A stretch of 38,689 nucleotides of DNA. Source: Legionellaceae bacterium. Its GTDB lineage: Bacteria > Pseudomonadota > Gammaproteobacteria > Legionellales > Legionellaceae. A model generated the notes under the pieces. The model was not told where the DNA came from. It saw only the letters and a list, made by a program, of their open reading frames with translations, and searched no databases. The stretch spans positions 1-38,689 of the forward strand of contig JARGNV010000007.1 of the NCBI GenBank assembly GCA_029212465.1, read 5' to 3'. Made by a program: the position numbers and the translations under genes. Below, piece by piece: positions 1 to 7,864 of this stretch; position 1 is the stretch's first letter; each line of letters starts with the position of its first letter.

Positions 1-50
1 TTTGCATATCGCTATGAGCTTAGCTGCATAAATTTAAATCATTCGCCGCT

Positions 51-1835
51 CTAGTCCATAGTCACTTTAACTTCGATAGACAACGTTTCTTCCCCTCCGC
101 CATTCAATATGGCACCAGATGTCGGTGTTGCATCTTTACTATTCCTTCCACATGCAACTTTAATGTGATCTTGTCTAACGACCGTTCCATTGGTGGGATC
201 GAGCCCTACCCAACCAATTTTGGGCACATATACCTCCGCCCAAGCATGCGTTGCGTCTGATTGTTCCTTGTTTTCGTAGGCCCCACCAGTAAAGATATAG
301 CCCATTCTATATCGCGCAGGAATCCCTAATAATTGAGCCAAACAAATTAATAAATTTGTAAAATCTTGACATACCCCCTCCCTGTTTTGATAAGTTTCGA
401 AAGGCGTTGTCCCAGCATGAGTGACACCTTGCTGATAACCATAATCTGTATGAATGCTTGTATTGATATCTTTTAACGTTTCAATCACATTGTAGTCATT
501 CCGCTCACAAAAACTAAGCGCGTAGTCAGTCAATGCGTTCAGCTGATTTTCGGGCAGCTCTGGAGGCAAAAGATAGGGTGACATCATTTGTCTCTGCCAC
601 GGCATCCAAGCAAGAGGTAAGCTCGTCCTTCTGATAAACTCAGAGTAAGTCGCATTGCCTAAAGCATAAACTTTCACTTTGGATTGGCAAACTATCTCCA
701 GTGACTTGTAAGGCTGGTATATATTGCAATAAATATTATGATTACCAAAAACATCTTCATAATTGATAAGTTCACTATCAACAGATAACTTTACCTCTGA
801 ATGAACCACTTCTTGCAACCAGTCATCAATTGGAATGAGCCGTATATTGTGATTACTATGCCTCACGAATTTGTGATAGTGATATACTGTCTTATGAAAG
901 ATATTGTAGGTTTTATACGCTAGTTTATTACCATCAATATCTTCAGTAATTGCCTTCAAATTTAATACTGTGTTTTTAGAGGTGGTATTACTTATTCTGG
1001 TTTTCGGGTTTGAAGCAGCATGGGGCAATGAAGCAACAGACGCTTGTTCACTATTAGATGTCCATATAACTTTTCCCCGTCTCGCTAATATTAACTCACC
1101 TGGCTGCATCTGTTGCTGCCAAAGCCCCTCTATTGGTTCAGAATTAAAAAGTAATAGGGTGTTATTTCTATCCTTATGGCCTGGTATAGAAATATTCATT
1201 GTCGGCATTTCTAAAACTGTTTTATCAAGTGGAGGTAAAAACCTCGTATAAAATAAATGCTTTTGGGAATTTTTGCCGTGGTACACAGCAATACTTTCAT
1301 GGTCGGATAGGATAATATCCATGGTTACAAACTCATCTAACTCCCGTAGCCATGAAAGTAATACTGAAGGCGTTAATTCGGACAAACTTCTTGCATGATT
1401 AGAGTTAATTTTACCAAGCAAATAACAAAACAGTAATTCAGAGTCTGATTTACCTTTGGGAGATAAAAAGCCTGACTTATCATCGTGCATATGCGCTAAT
1501 TTATTTTTGGGCACTTCACCATTATGTAAAAACATCCAATCTTTACCGGCGTAGCTCCAATTGAAAGGTTGCATATCGTGCATTGTGTAAACTCTCGCAA
1601 TGCCCTTCACCTTGCACATAAAAGTAGTTGAGTAGAAATTATCCCACTCCGTAATTGCTTGATTAATTTCACTGTTATTGCTTTGCGTAGGCTCCTTAAT
1701 GATCATCGATGAGTAATCATCTTTAGGATACCAACCTATCCCCCATCCTGAACAATGAGATACTTCTGCGAGAGGGTTAACTTTTAGTTCGGGAGAACTC
1801 GCTACATCAAAGTTAAGCGCCAAAAATTCGCTCAT
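51..1835 (-). CDS. GATase-II-like / transglutaminase fusion protein, Cys2 replaced by Ser
   Basis: 594 residues in two parts. Residues 1-260 look like a class-II glutamine amidotransferase (Ntn-hydrolase) domain: a GWGIGW motif (30-35), HNGEV (104-108) and DSE (131-133). In that family the mature N-terminus is Cys2, the nucleophile; here the protein begins MSEFLA, so position 2 is Ser. The usual HVR segment that binds glutamine reads KVK (R to K). Residues ~300-594 are a bacterial transglutaminase-like domain with its N-terminal beta domain and an intact Cys-His-Asp triad (C489 in GVCQDF, H530 in DATHAW, D546 in GLDPTN). The gene is divergent from the transglutaminase/DUF2126 gene and belongs to an amidoligase-type cluster. 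The transglutaminase part is probably a peptidase or amidase. The Ntn part may be inactive or use Ser. Domain calls are firm; substrate unknown. Confidence 0.85.
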   Translation of the reverse strand: MSEFLALNFDVASSPELKVNPLAEVSHCSGWGIGWYPKDDYSSMIIKEPTQSNNSEINQAITEWDNFYSTTFMCKVKGIARVYTMHDMQPFNWSYAGKDWMFLHNGEVPKNKLAHMHDDKSGFLSPKGKSDSELLFCYLLGKINSNHARSLSELTPSVLLSWLRELDEFVTMDIILSDHESIAVYHGKNSQKHLFYTRFLPPLDKTVLEMPTMNISIPGHKDRNNTLLLFNSEPIEGLWQQQMQPGELILARRGKVIWTSNSEQASVASLPHAASNPKTRISNTTSKNTVLNLKAITEDIDGNKLAYKTYNIFHKTVYHYHKFVRHSNHNIRLIPIDDWLQEVVHSEVKLSVDSELINYEDVFGNHNIYCNIYQPYKSLEIVCQSKVKVYALGNATYSEFIRRTSLPLAWMPWQRQMMSPYLLPPELPENQLNALTDYALSFCERNDYNVIETLKDINTSIHTDYGYQQGVTHAGTTPFETYQNREGVCQDFTNLLICLAQLLGIPARYRMGYIFTGGAYENKEQSDATHAWAEVYVPKIGWVGLDPTNGTVVRQDHIKVACGRNSKDATPTSGAILNGGGEETLSIEVKVTMD

Positions 1836-1919
1836 CTAATTCATTCCTTTTAATTAGTTACTTTCATTATATATAGAAGTAAGATAATACCTATAAACAC
1901 CAATGAATGCTTGCAAATT
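1836..1919. promoter_or_regulatory. Divergent intergenic region with candidate promoters
   Basis: This 84-bp gap separates two divergent genes of the amidoligase cluster, so both promoters must lie here or inside the neighbours. A perfect TATAAT lies on the minus strand (1866-1871 read in reverse) at a suitable distance upstream of the fusion gene. A TATAAA at 1892-1897 could serve the plus strand. No good -35 box is visible for either, so the assignment is weak. Confidence 0.3.
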
Positions 1920-4900
1920 ATGTCTATAAAAGTTGCCCTAAGGCATACAACCACATACAGCTATAACAAGCTCATATCCCTTGGCCCCCAACTCATTAGA
2001 TTAAAGCCTGCACCACATTCAAAAGCAGATATTGAGTCATATAGCATCAAAATTTGTCCTGAAAACTGTTTCCAACACTTGCAACAAGATCCTTTTGGAA
2101 ACTATAACCTCCGCGTCACCTTTCCCAATAAAGTCAAACAGTTTGAAGTAGATATCAGCCTTGTTGTGAATATGCACATCTACAATCCTTTTGACTTCTT
2201 CTTAGATGATGATACTAAAGATTTCCCGGTTATTTATCCCGATGATTTAAAAGAAAGTCTGAAACCTTATTTAGAACTGACTGAATCAGGGGAGAAACTA
2301 TTGGCAACCGTTCGTCAGTATGCAGGTATTAAAGCCAATATTGTTGATTTTTTAGTCAAGCTCAATCAGCGCATCTACAGCCAATTAAATTATTTAATTC
2401 GCTTAGAGCCAGGTGTCCAAAAAGCTGAAGAAACTTTAACGAAGCAAAGCGGCTCTTGTAGAGATATGGCCTGGTTGCTTTGTTTGGTTTTGAGACATTT
2501 AGGCCTAGCTACACGCTTTACCTCAGGGTATCTAATACAGTTAAAAGCAGACTATAAATCCGTTGAAGGGCCATCTGGTACACATAAAGACTTTACTGAT
2601 TTACATGCTTGGACCGAAGTTTTTATTCCTGGTGCAGGATGGGTAGGGTTAGATCCAACCTCAGGACTGCTTGCTGGAGAAGGTCATATTCCTCTTTGTT
2701 GTACCCCAACGCCAATACTTGCAGCCCCTATCAGCGGTGCCATTGAAGCATGTGAGTCTCAGATGGAACACCTGATGAAGGTCGAGAGAATCAAAGAAGC
2801 GCCCCGCATTACTAAGCCTTATACCAATACACAATGGCGTGAAATTGATAAGCTTGGCTCAGTCATTGATGCCTCTCTAAAAGAGCAAGATGTTCGGCTA
2901 ACGATGGGGGGAGAACCCACTTTCGTTTATGAAAAAGATAGAGATGCCCCTGAATGGAATGTTGAAACCAACAGTCCAAAGAAAGAGGAACTCGCCCAAA
3001 CTTTTTTAGAGCACGTAGGAGAGAAATTGGGCGATGGTGGTATTTATATCTCTGAGCAGGGAAAATGGTGCCCCGGTGAATTACTGCCAAGATGGTCAAA
3101 AAACTATTATTGGCGAACAGATGGGGAGAAAATACTCGATACGCCTCATTTATTCCACAATAGCGGTAAACAAACGCTCACGTATCATAACGTCACTGCT
3201 TTTGCTAAAGCACTTGCGTCATGCCTAGGGATTGACACAAACTACTTGATAGACGCATATGAAGATATCCCTTACTACCTTTGGCAACACAAAAAACTGC
3301 CCGAAGAAGAAGAAATACTGAACGCAGATTTATACAATAATGCCGAAAGAAAAAAAGTATCTCACCTACTTGATGGTCATTTGACAGAACCTGTTGGACT
3401 GGTGCTCCCCATTGCCTATTCAATTGAACTCAAGCGCTGGATCAGTTGTCCCTGGGATTTTGGTACAAAGAAATTAGTCCTGAACATAGGCGACTCAACG
3501 ATTGGACTCAGGTTACCCATACATAGACTCCCATTTAGCAAAGACAGTCAAAAGTTTGATTACTCATCTCCCTCCATATTTGATAACAAAGACGCTTTGC
3601 CTTGCTATCAAGACATTCTGAGTGAGATTAAAGCAGCTAAACATTCCTCACATAACCTACCCGATATCTCTAGCGGCGCAATAAGAACTGCTATCTGCTT
3701 TGAGCTACGAGACAATTGCATTTCAGTCTTCTTGCCACCCACCTATTATCTTGAACATTTTTTAAGCTTAATTGCATCGATAGAACACGTTGCTAAAAAC
3801 AATGCTTTGCCTATGGCTATCAGTGGCTATGGCCCCCCAACCGATTTAAGAATCAAAAAAATGTGTATGACGCCCGACCCTGGGGTCATTGAAGCCAATA
3901 TACCCCCTGCAAATACTTGGAATGAGCTTAAATTTAATATAAAAACGATTTACGATGCGGCAAGACCTTGCCACTTAACAACTTATAAGTTTTTACTGGA
4001 TGGAAAGTGTGTGGGCACACAAGGTGGAAATCACATCGTTGTAGGCGGCGAAACACCGGAAAACAGCCCTTTTTTAAGACGCCCAGATTTACTCAGAAGT
4101 CTAGTCACTTTTTTTCAACATCATCCTTCTTTATCCTATTTATTTTCATCCACTTTCATCGGTCCCACAAGCCAGGCCCCGAGAATTGATGAAGCACGAA
4201 TGGATAGTCTCCATGAGCTTGAAATAGCCTTTAAAGAATTAGATAAAGCAGAAAAAATTCCCTTATGGCTGGTGGATAGACTATTTCGAAATATTCTCGT
4301 TGATATAACAGGAAATACACATCGAAGTGAGTTTTGTATCGACAAATTATTTAACCCACAGCAAGATAATGGTCGCTTGGGGCTATTAGAGCTAAGAAAT
4401 TTTGAAATGCCACCTCATTATCAAATGAATCTTGTTCAAGGTTTATTAGTAAGGGCTCTGATTGCTACCTTTTGGAAAAAACCCTATCGACAATCCCTCA
4501 TAAGATGGGGAAATATCCTCCATGATAAATTCATGCTGCCTCACTACGTCTGGCAAGACTTTCAAGAGGTACTGCTATTTTTAAGAGAAGAAGGCGGCTT
4601 TCATTTTAAAGACGAATGGTTTAACGCGTTTTTTGAGTTCAAATTTCCTTTATACGGCACTTTAGTGTCAAATGGATACCATATTGAGCTTCGTGCAGCC
4701 CTAGAGCCATGGCATGTACTTGGTGAAGAGATATATCAAGGCGGCGTCAGTCGCTCGGTCGATTCATCTTTAGAACGGGTTGAGTTGAAGGTAACAGGTA
4801 ACCCCAAAACAAACCACGTTTTTCTTTGTAACGGGGTGCGTATCCCTTTAATGCCAACCGATAACCCTTGTACTGTTGTCTCCGGAATAAGGTTTAAGGC

Positions 4901-5189
4901 ATGGAATCCACCATCAAGTTTGCATCCTTCTATCAAACCACATGCGCCTCTCGTATTTGACTTAGTGGATACTTTGTCAATGAATGCTATAGCGGGTTTC
5001 AAATATCATGTAATGCACCCTGGAGGACGTAATTATCAGACAGCCCCCATTAACGAAAATGAGGCAGAAAGCCGTCGGTTATCTCGTTTTGAGAAAGGTG
5101 GACATAGTGCCCATATAAAAGAACTACGCGAAGTCACCACTCAACAAGCGTTTCAATATACATTAGATTTAAGAGTGGCATCGCTGTAG
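1920..5189 (+). CDS. Transglutaminase-like / DUF2126 putative amidoligase protein
   Basis: About 1089 residues. The start is placed at ATG 1920 (MSIKVALRHTT), which matches the usual start of the family; a TTG at 1911 would add three residues. Residues 1-80 are the bacterial transglutaminase N-domain, followed by a transglutaminase core with triad C180 (SGSCRDMAW), H229 (DLHAWTE) and D245 (GLDPTSG). From about residue 300 to the end the protein is DUF2126, annotated in Pfam as a putative amidoligase. It shows LTMGGEPTF, GGNHIVVGGETP, IGPTSQAPRIDEARMDS and GNTHRSEFCIDKLF. Length and order match the family. The protein may join a peptide bond with ATP through the DUF2126 part and trim or transfer through the transglutaminase part, which is inference. 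It runs convergently towards the alpha-E gene. Confidence 0.9.
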   Translation: MSIKVALRHTTTYSYNKLISLGPQLIRLKPAPHSKADIESYSIKICPENCFQHLQQDPFGNYNLRVTFPNKVKQFEVDISLVVNMHIYNPFDFFLDDDTKDFPVIYPDDLKESLKPYLELTESGEKLLATVRQYAGIKANIVDFLVKLNQRIYSQLNYLIRLEPGVQKAEETLTKQSGSCRDMAWLLCLVLRHLGLATRFTSGYLIQLKADYKSVEGPSGTHKDFTDLHAWTEVFIPGAGWVGLDPTSGLLAGEGHIPLCCTPTPILAAPISGAIEACESQMEHLMKVERIKEAPRITKPYTNTQWREIDKLGSVIDASLKEQDVRLTMGGEPTFVYEKDRDAPEWNVETNSPKKEELAQTFLEHVGEKLGDGGIYISEQGKWCPGELLPRWSKNYYWRTDGEKILDTPHLFHNSGKQTLTYHNVTAFAKALASCLGIDTNYLIDAYEDIPYYLWQHKKLPEEEEILNADLYNNAERKKVSHLLDGHLTEPVGLVLPIAYSIELKRWISCPWDFGTKKLVLNIGDSTIGLRLPIHRLPFSKDSQKFDYSSPSIFDNKDALPCYQDILSEIKAAKHSSHNLPDISSGAIRTAICFELRDNCISVFLPPTYYLEHFLSLIASIEHVAKNNALPMAISGYGPPTDLRIKKMCMTPDPGVIEANIPPANTWNELKFNIKTIYDAARPCHLTTYKFLLDGKCVGTQGGNHIVVGGETPENSPFLRRPDLLRSLVTFFQHHPSLSYLFSSTFIGPTSQAPRIDEARMDSLHELEIAFKELDKAEKIPLWLVDRLFRNILVDITGNTHRSEFCIDKLFNPQQDNGRLGLLELRNFEMPPHYQMNLVQGLLVRALIATFWKKPYRQSLIRWGNILHDKFMLPHYVWQDFQEVLLFLREEGGFHFKDEWFNAFFEFKFPLYGTLVSNGYHIELRAALEPWHVLGEEIYQGGVSRSVDSSLERVELKVTGNPKTNHVFLCNGVRIPLMPTDNPCTVVSGIRFKAWNPPSSLHPSIKPHAPLVFDLVDTLSMNAIAGFKYHVMHPGGRNYQTAPINENEAESRRLSRFEKGGHSAHIKELREVTTQQAFQYTLDLRVASL

Positions 5190-5196
5190 AGCGATG
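5179..5196. terminator. Stem-loop between convergent genes
   Basis: A perfect 7-bp stem (CATCGCT / AGCGATG) with a GTAG loop includes the stop codon of the DUF2126 gene and lies 30 bp from the convergent stop of the alpha-E gene. There is no T-tract on either side, so it could be a weak bidirectional terminator or a 3'-end stabiliser. Confidence 0.35.
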
Positions 5197-5225
5197 ATCA
5201 CCGCCATACCCATATCAGGCTTTTA

Positions 5226-6212
5226 TCATTGCCCACATACCCCTTCACCAAGTACGACTTCTTTGCCATACACTTTAGTCGATATGAAAGCATTATTAAT
5301 GGCGCTATCTAGACCATTCAAATCTTTTTGTACTCCATCAATGAACTGATGCAAGCCAATGTTTAACACATCTTCGGGTTCATGACTTTTTAAATAATCA
5401 GATATTATTTTAGCTTGGGAAACAGCCCTACAATCTTGCTGGCCAGTATTTTGAGCAATCCATTCTAGCGATTGCAGTGTGTTATCAATACAATAACGTA
5501 AAGAGCGAGGGAACGCCTCATCAAATATCAGAAAATGGGTAATATCGTTATGGTTCATACTATGATATTTTTTTCTATACATTTCAAAAGCACTCACCGA
5601 TTTCAGGAGCGCGCCCCACTGCACAACATCAAATGCAAGACCTGACCCTAACTCTGGCTTTAATAACTGAAAATATTTTACATCCATAATCCTCGAGGTT
5701 TTATCACAGCGCTCGATAAGACGACCCATACGAGAAAAATGCCAACCCTCATCGTGTAGCATGGTTGTATCTTCAACTCCAATGAAGAGATGGTTGGCTA
5801 TTTTTACTTCATGAAAAAAAGCCTGTAAATCATCAATTTTTCTCTTTCTAGAATTGCCTTGAACGAGCAAGTAAAAACGATTAATTTGTTCCCACATTTC
5901 TGATGGAATACAGTCTCTAATAGAACGAGCATTTTCTCTTGCCCGTCGAAGACAAGAAAAAATAGAGTTAAAGTTATTTTCATCAAACGCTAAAAACTCT
6001 ATAACACTGATTTCATCAGCAATTTCATGATGCTTGTAAAAAAAATCTCTATCACCTGATGTCAGCACAAGTGGCTCCCAATACTCCGAGCAACCATCAA
6101 AATCTAGGTCTAATAATAGTTTTATGTTGACATCAATAAATCTAGAAATATTTTCAGCTCTTTCAAGATACCGACTCATCCAGTAAATAGCATCCGCTAC
6201 GCGACTAATCAT
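5226..6212 (-). CDS. Alpha-E domain protein
   Basis: 328 residues, the usual length for the alpha-E family. The N-terminus (MISRVADAIYWMSRYLERAE) is the family signature, and the rest reads as an all-helical bundle rich in Glu, Asp and Arg. Alpha-E proteins have no proven enzymatic activity; they are nearly always encoded beside circularly permuted ATP-grasp and transglutaminase proteins and are thought to be partners or scaffolds of these. Here the gene follows the ATP-grasp gene with a 17-nt gap and its own AAGGA ribosome binding site, so the two are surely one operon. It converges on the DUF2126 gene with a 36-bp gap. Confidence 0.9.
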   Translation of the reverse strand: MISRVADAIYWMSRYLERAENISRFIDVNIKLLLDLDFDGCSEYWEPLVLTSGDRDFFYKHHEIADEISVIEFLAFDENNFNSIFSCLRRARENARSIRDCIPSEMWEQINRFYLLVQGNSRKRKIDDLQAFFHEVKIANHLFIGVEDTTMLHDEGWHFSRMGRLIERCDKTSRIMDVKYFQLLKPELGSGLAFDVVQWGALLKSVSAFEMYRKKYHSMNHNDITHFLIFDEAFPRSLRYCIDNTLQSLEWIAQNTGQQDCRAVSQAKIISDYLKSHEPEDVLNIGLHQFIDGVQKDLNGLDSAINNAFISTKVYGKEVVLGEGVCGQ

Positions 6213-6229
6213 ATTGCATCCTTTTCACT

Positions 6230-7663
6230 TTATTTCAGCACCCAAGTATCTTTACTACCACCACCTTGTGATGAATTCACGATTAAAGATCCTTTATTCA
6301 AAGCAACTCTCGTTAATCCCCCAGGTAAAACAAACGTATCCTCTCCGTATAAAACAAATGGACGAAAATCAACGTGTCTACCTTCTATTCCATTCTTAAC
6401 TAATGTAGGGCATTTTGAGAGGTTTACGATGGGTTGAGCAATATAATTTCTTGGATTAGCATTAATTTTCTCTTTAAATGCCTCTTGCTCTTTTTTGGTT
6501 GACTTCGTTCCAACTAACATGCCATAGCCACCCGACATATTCACTTGCTTTATAACAACCGAACTCATGTTAGATAAAACATGCTTTTTATGTTTTTCAT
6601 TTGAGCAAAGGTAAGTTTCGATAATCGGTAGGATTGGATCTTCATCCAGATAGTACTTAATAATTTGTGGAGTATAAGCATATACTGCTTTATCATCAGC
6701 AATCCCTGTGCCTGGTGCATTTGCAAGCGCAACATTCCCCTTCAAATACGCATTAAATAATCCTTTAACGCCTAATAGAGAGTCTGCTTTAAAAACAGAT
6801 GGGTCAAGATACTCATCATCGATACGCCTATAGATAGTATGGACTTGCTCAAAACCTGACGTAGCTCTCACATACACTTTTTCATCTTGAACGATTAAAT
6901 CTCGACCCTCTACCAACGGCACCCCCATTTGTTGGGCAAGATAACTATGCTCGAAATAGGCTGAATTAAATATACCAGGGGATAAAACGACAATATTGGT
7001 TTTTTGCTGATGGCTCGTGTTTGAAATATAACTCAAAAGTCTATACAGCTCATCAGCATACATACTCACGGGCTTAACACCCATGAGCTTGAAAAGATTA
7101 GGATAAATACGCTTCAGTGTTGCTCTATTTTCAAGGACATAAGAAATGCCCGATGGACATCTTACATTGTCTTCTAATACGTAAAATTGGCCATCACTGT
7201 CTTTTACCAAATCAATGCCTGAGATATGCGTCCAAATATTTTTAGGCGGACTCAATCCTTCACATGCTTTTAAATAATTACAAGACGAAACAATTAAATC
7301 TTCAGGAATCACCTTATTTTTTAAAATTTGTTTTTTTCCGTATAAATCACCAATGAATAAATTAAGCGCTTTCACTCTTTGCTTTAAACCACGGGTAACA
7401 AAGTCCCATTCTTCGGGTAAAATAACTCTTGGTATGATATCAAACGGAAATATTTTTTCTTCAGACTTTTTATTGCCATATACGCAAAATGTAATCCCCA
7501 AGTTTAATAAAGCAAGTTCAGCGGCTTTTTGCTTTTTATTCAGCACGCTTAACGAAGTATCCTTTAACAGAGCAATTAAAGGCTGTAGCTTGCTATTATT
7601 TTGTCCAGATATTGAAAAAAGTTCATCGTAGCATTGATCGAGTTCGTAGTTATGAAATTCCAT
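6230..7663 (-). CDS. Circularly permuted ATP-grasp protein
   Basis: 477 residues, normal for the CP-ATP-grasp type 2 family (older names DUF404/DUF407). Visible family motifs are LEDNVRCPSGISYVLENR (about 160-180), DEYLDPSVF, KQVNMSGGYGMLVG near residue 370 and GRHVDFRPFVL near residue 425. ATP-grasp enzymes activate a carboxylate as acyl phosphate and join it to an amine; for this subfamily the substrate is unknown, a peptide-like product being predicted from gene neighbours. An AGGAAAG ribosome binding site precedes the ATG by 7-8 nt. It is the first gene of an operon with the alpha-E gene and is divergent from the FAD-monooxygenase fusion gene. Confidence 0.9.
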   Translation of the reverse strand: MEFHNYELDQCYDELFSISGQNNSKLQPLIALLKDTSLSVLNKKQKAAELALLNLGITFCVYGNKKSEEKIFPFDIIPRVILPEEWDFVTRGLKQRVKALNLFIGDLYGKKQILKNKVIPEDLIVSSCNYLKACEGLSPPKNIWTHISGIDLVKDSDGQFYVLEDNVRCPSGISYVLENRATLKRIYPNLFKLMGVKPVSMYADELYRLLSYISNTSHQQKTNIVVLSPGIFNSAYFEHSYLAQQMGVPLVEGRDLIVQDEKVYVRATSGFEQVHTIYRRIDDEYLDPSVFKADSLLGVKGLFNAYLKGNVALANAPGTGIADDKAVYAYTPQIIKYYLDEDPILPIIETYLCSNEKHKKHVLSNMSSVVIKQVNMSGGYGMLVGTKSTKKEQEAFKEKINANPRNYIAQPIVNLSKCPTLVKNGIEGRHVDFRPFVLYGEDTFVLPGGLTRVALNKGSLIVNSSQGGGSKDTWVLK

Positions 7664-7786
7664 CGAAACTTTCCTGCGTCCTTTTTGTATTCATTAAGTC
7701 ACTCTATCATCTTATAGAGATTAAAAGCGCGACTCAAATGGAGTGCACTAACAAACTGGCAAAAAATATACAAATTATGATACAAT

Positions 7787-7805
7787 AAGTCTTAACTTAA
7801 GACTT
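7787..7805. promoter_or_regulatory. Perfect palindrome, probable operator at a promoter
   Basis: Nine-base arms AAGTCTTAA and TTAAGACTT flank a single C. A TACAAT hexamer (7781-7786), which could be a -10 box for the downstream fusion gene, directly abuts the palindrome, so a repressor bound here would cover the transcription start. A short T-run follows (7804-7808), but a one-base loop makes a terminator hairpin unlikely. Confidence 0.5.
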
Positions 7806-7864
7806 TTTGGTTCTTTTGTTTTGTAAGCGGTGTGGGAGATTCATCTGCAAGAAAAGGTGTATAT

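Noticed and set aside
970-1251. 93-residue plus-strand open frame opposite the GATase/transglutaminase fusion
   Set aside because: It is antisense to a well-supported gene, has no ribosome binding site and no recognisable domain.
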